DNA of 5,905 nt from Desulfoplanes sp. (GTDB lineage: Bacteria > Desulfobacterota > Desulfovibrionia > Desulfovibrionales > Desulfomicrobiaceae): contig JAQVZR010000131.1 in assembly GCA_028708105.1 (NCBI GenBank), positions 1-5,905 of the forward strand. The letters run 5' to 3'. Position 1 is the first letter of the stretch. Each line of letters opens with the position of its first letter. Shown here one piece after another: positions 5,658 through 5,905 of this stretch. The notes below the pieces were generated by a model that saw nothing but the letters and a program-made list of their open reading frames with translations, was not told where the DNA came from and did not search any database. The position numbers were made by a program, and so were the translations under genes.

Positions 5658-5905
5658 ATGAATCAGTCCCTTCTTGAACAGTTTGGCAATCCTTCTGGAC
5701 GCATGGAGCAGGCTTTGCGTTCATTGCAGCAAGGTAACGGCGTCCTGGTCACGGATGACGAAGACCGGGAGAACGAGGGTGACCTCATTTTTGCGGCCCA
5801 GTCCCTGACCCAACCCCAGATGGCCATGCTTATCCGGGAATGCAGCGGCATTGTCTGTCTGTGTATGCCCGAAGCAAAAATACGTGATCTGAACCTCCCC
5901 ATGAT
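5658..5905 (+). CDS. ribB: 3,4-dihydroxy-2-butanone-4-phosphate synthase (RibB), 3' truncated by the window
   Basis: The enzyme converts ribulose 5-phosphate to 3,4-dihydroxy-2-butanone 4-phosphate plus formate, supplying the four-carbon unit for the xylene ring of riboflavin; it is a cytosolic, magnesium-dependent homodimer. The first 82 residues are visible, against about 217 in E. coli RibB. The signature [13 protein letters not shown] (33-45) contains R37, E38, E40 and D42, which line the active site and metal site in the family and have the same numbering as in E. coli. SGIVCLC (63-69) is also conserved. The opening [12 protein letters not shown], typical of E. coli-type stand-alone RibB, fixes the start together with the site at 5645-5650. 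An internal Met16 is not needed. Whether a GTP cyclohydrolase II domain (RibBA fusion) follows cannot be seen, although the E. coli-like start argues for a single-function enzyme. The FMN riboswitch upstream independently supports the assignment. Confidence 0.97.
   Translation, partial: MNQSLLEQFGNPSGRMEQALRSLQQGNGVLVTDDEDRENEGDLIFAAQSLTQPQMAMLIRECSGIVCLCMPEAKIRDLNLPM

Noticed and set aside
5663..5902. Minus-strand open frame within ribB
   Set aside because: It is opposite the conserved RibB active-site segment, so it is a shadow.
1..5905. Search by eye for CRISPR arrays, tRNA/rRNA genes, insertion sequences, toxin-antitoxin or defence genes
   Set aside because: None was found; almost all of the window is explained by the efflux operon and the ribB unit.

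Overview
The window holds the end of one outer-membrane efflux gene, a complete periplasmic adaptor gene, a complete RND transporter gene, a strong intrinsic terminator, and then an FMN-riboswitch-controlled ribB gene cut off by the window's right edge. All genes are on the + strand. The double-membrane efflux machinery shows a Gram-negative bacterium. The moderately GC-rich sequence and general protein style would suit a proteobacterium or a Desulfovibrio-like sulfate reducer, but no rRNA or other taxonomic marker is present, so this placement is only a guess.

Positions 1-5211 encode a tripartite efflux system: an outer-membrane factor of the NodT/OprM/TolC type (C-terminal half only), a membrane-fusion lipoprotein (391 aa with the preferred start), and an HAE1-family inner-membrane pump (1053 aa). 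The pump would use the proton gradient to take hydrophobic or amphiphilic compounds from the periplasm or inner membrane, the adaptor would bridge the two membranes, and the outer-membrane factor would form the exit duct. Adaptor and pump are 9 nt apart, and the pump's ribosome binding site overlaps the adaptor's stop codon. The outer-membrane gene comes first, separated from the adaptor by 195 nt with no convincing terminator. No regulator is visible, and the substrate cannot be read from the sequence.

Positions 5212-5657 have no protein gene but are dense in signals. These are a 22-bp-stem terminator closing the efflux operon, a small cluster of cctata repeats beside it, a probable sigma-70 promoter, a full FMN riboswitch aptamer, and a leader with several possible hairpins that may form the expression platform.

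Positions 5658-5905 encode the first 82 residues of 3,4-dihydroxy-2-butanone-4-phosphate synthase (RibB), a riboflavin biosynthesis enzyme. Its N-terminus and its riboswitch both look strikingly like the Escherichia coli ribB unit. The efflux operon and ribB appear to be functionally unrelated neighbours separated by the terminator. I see no clearly novel system here; the most interesting points are the ribB leader and the gene order of the efflux operon.
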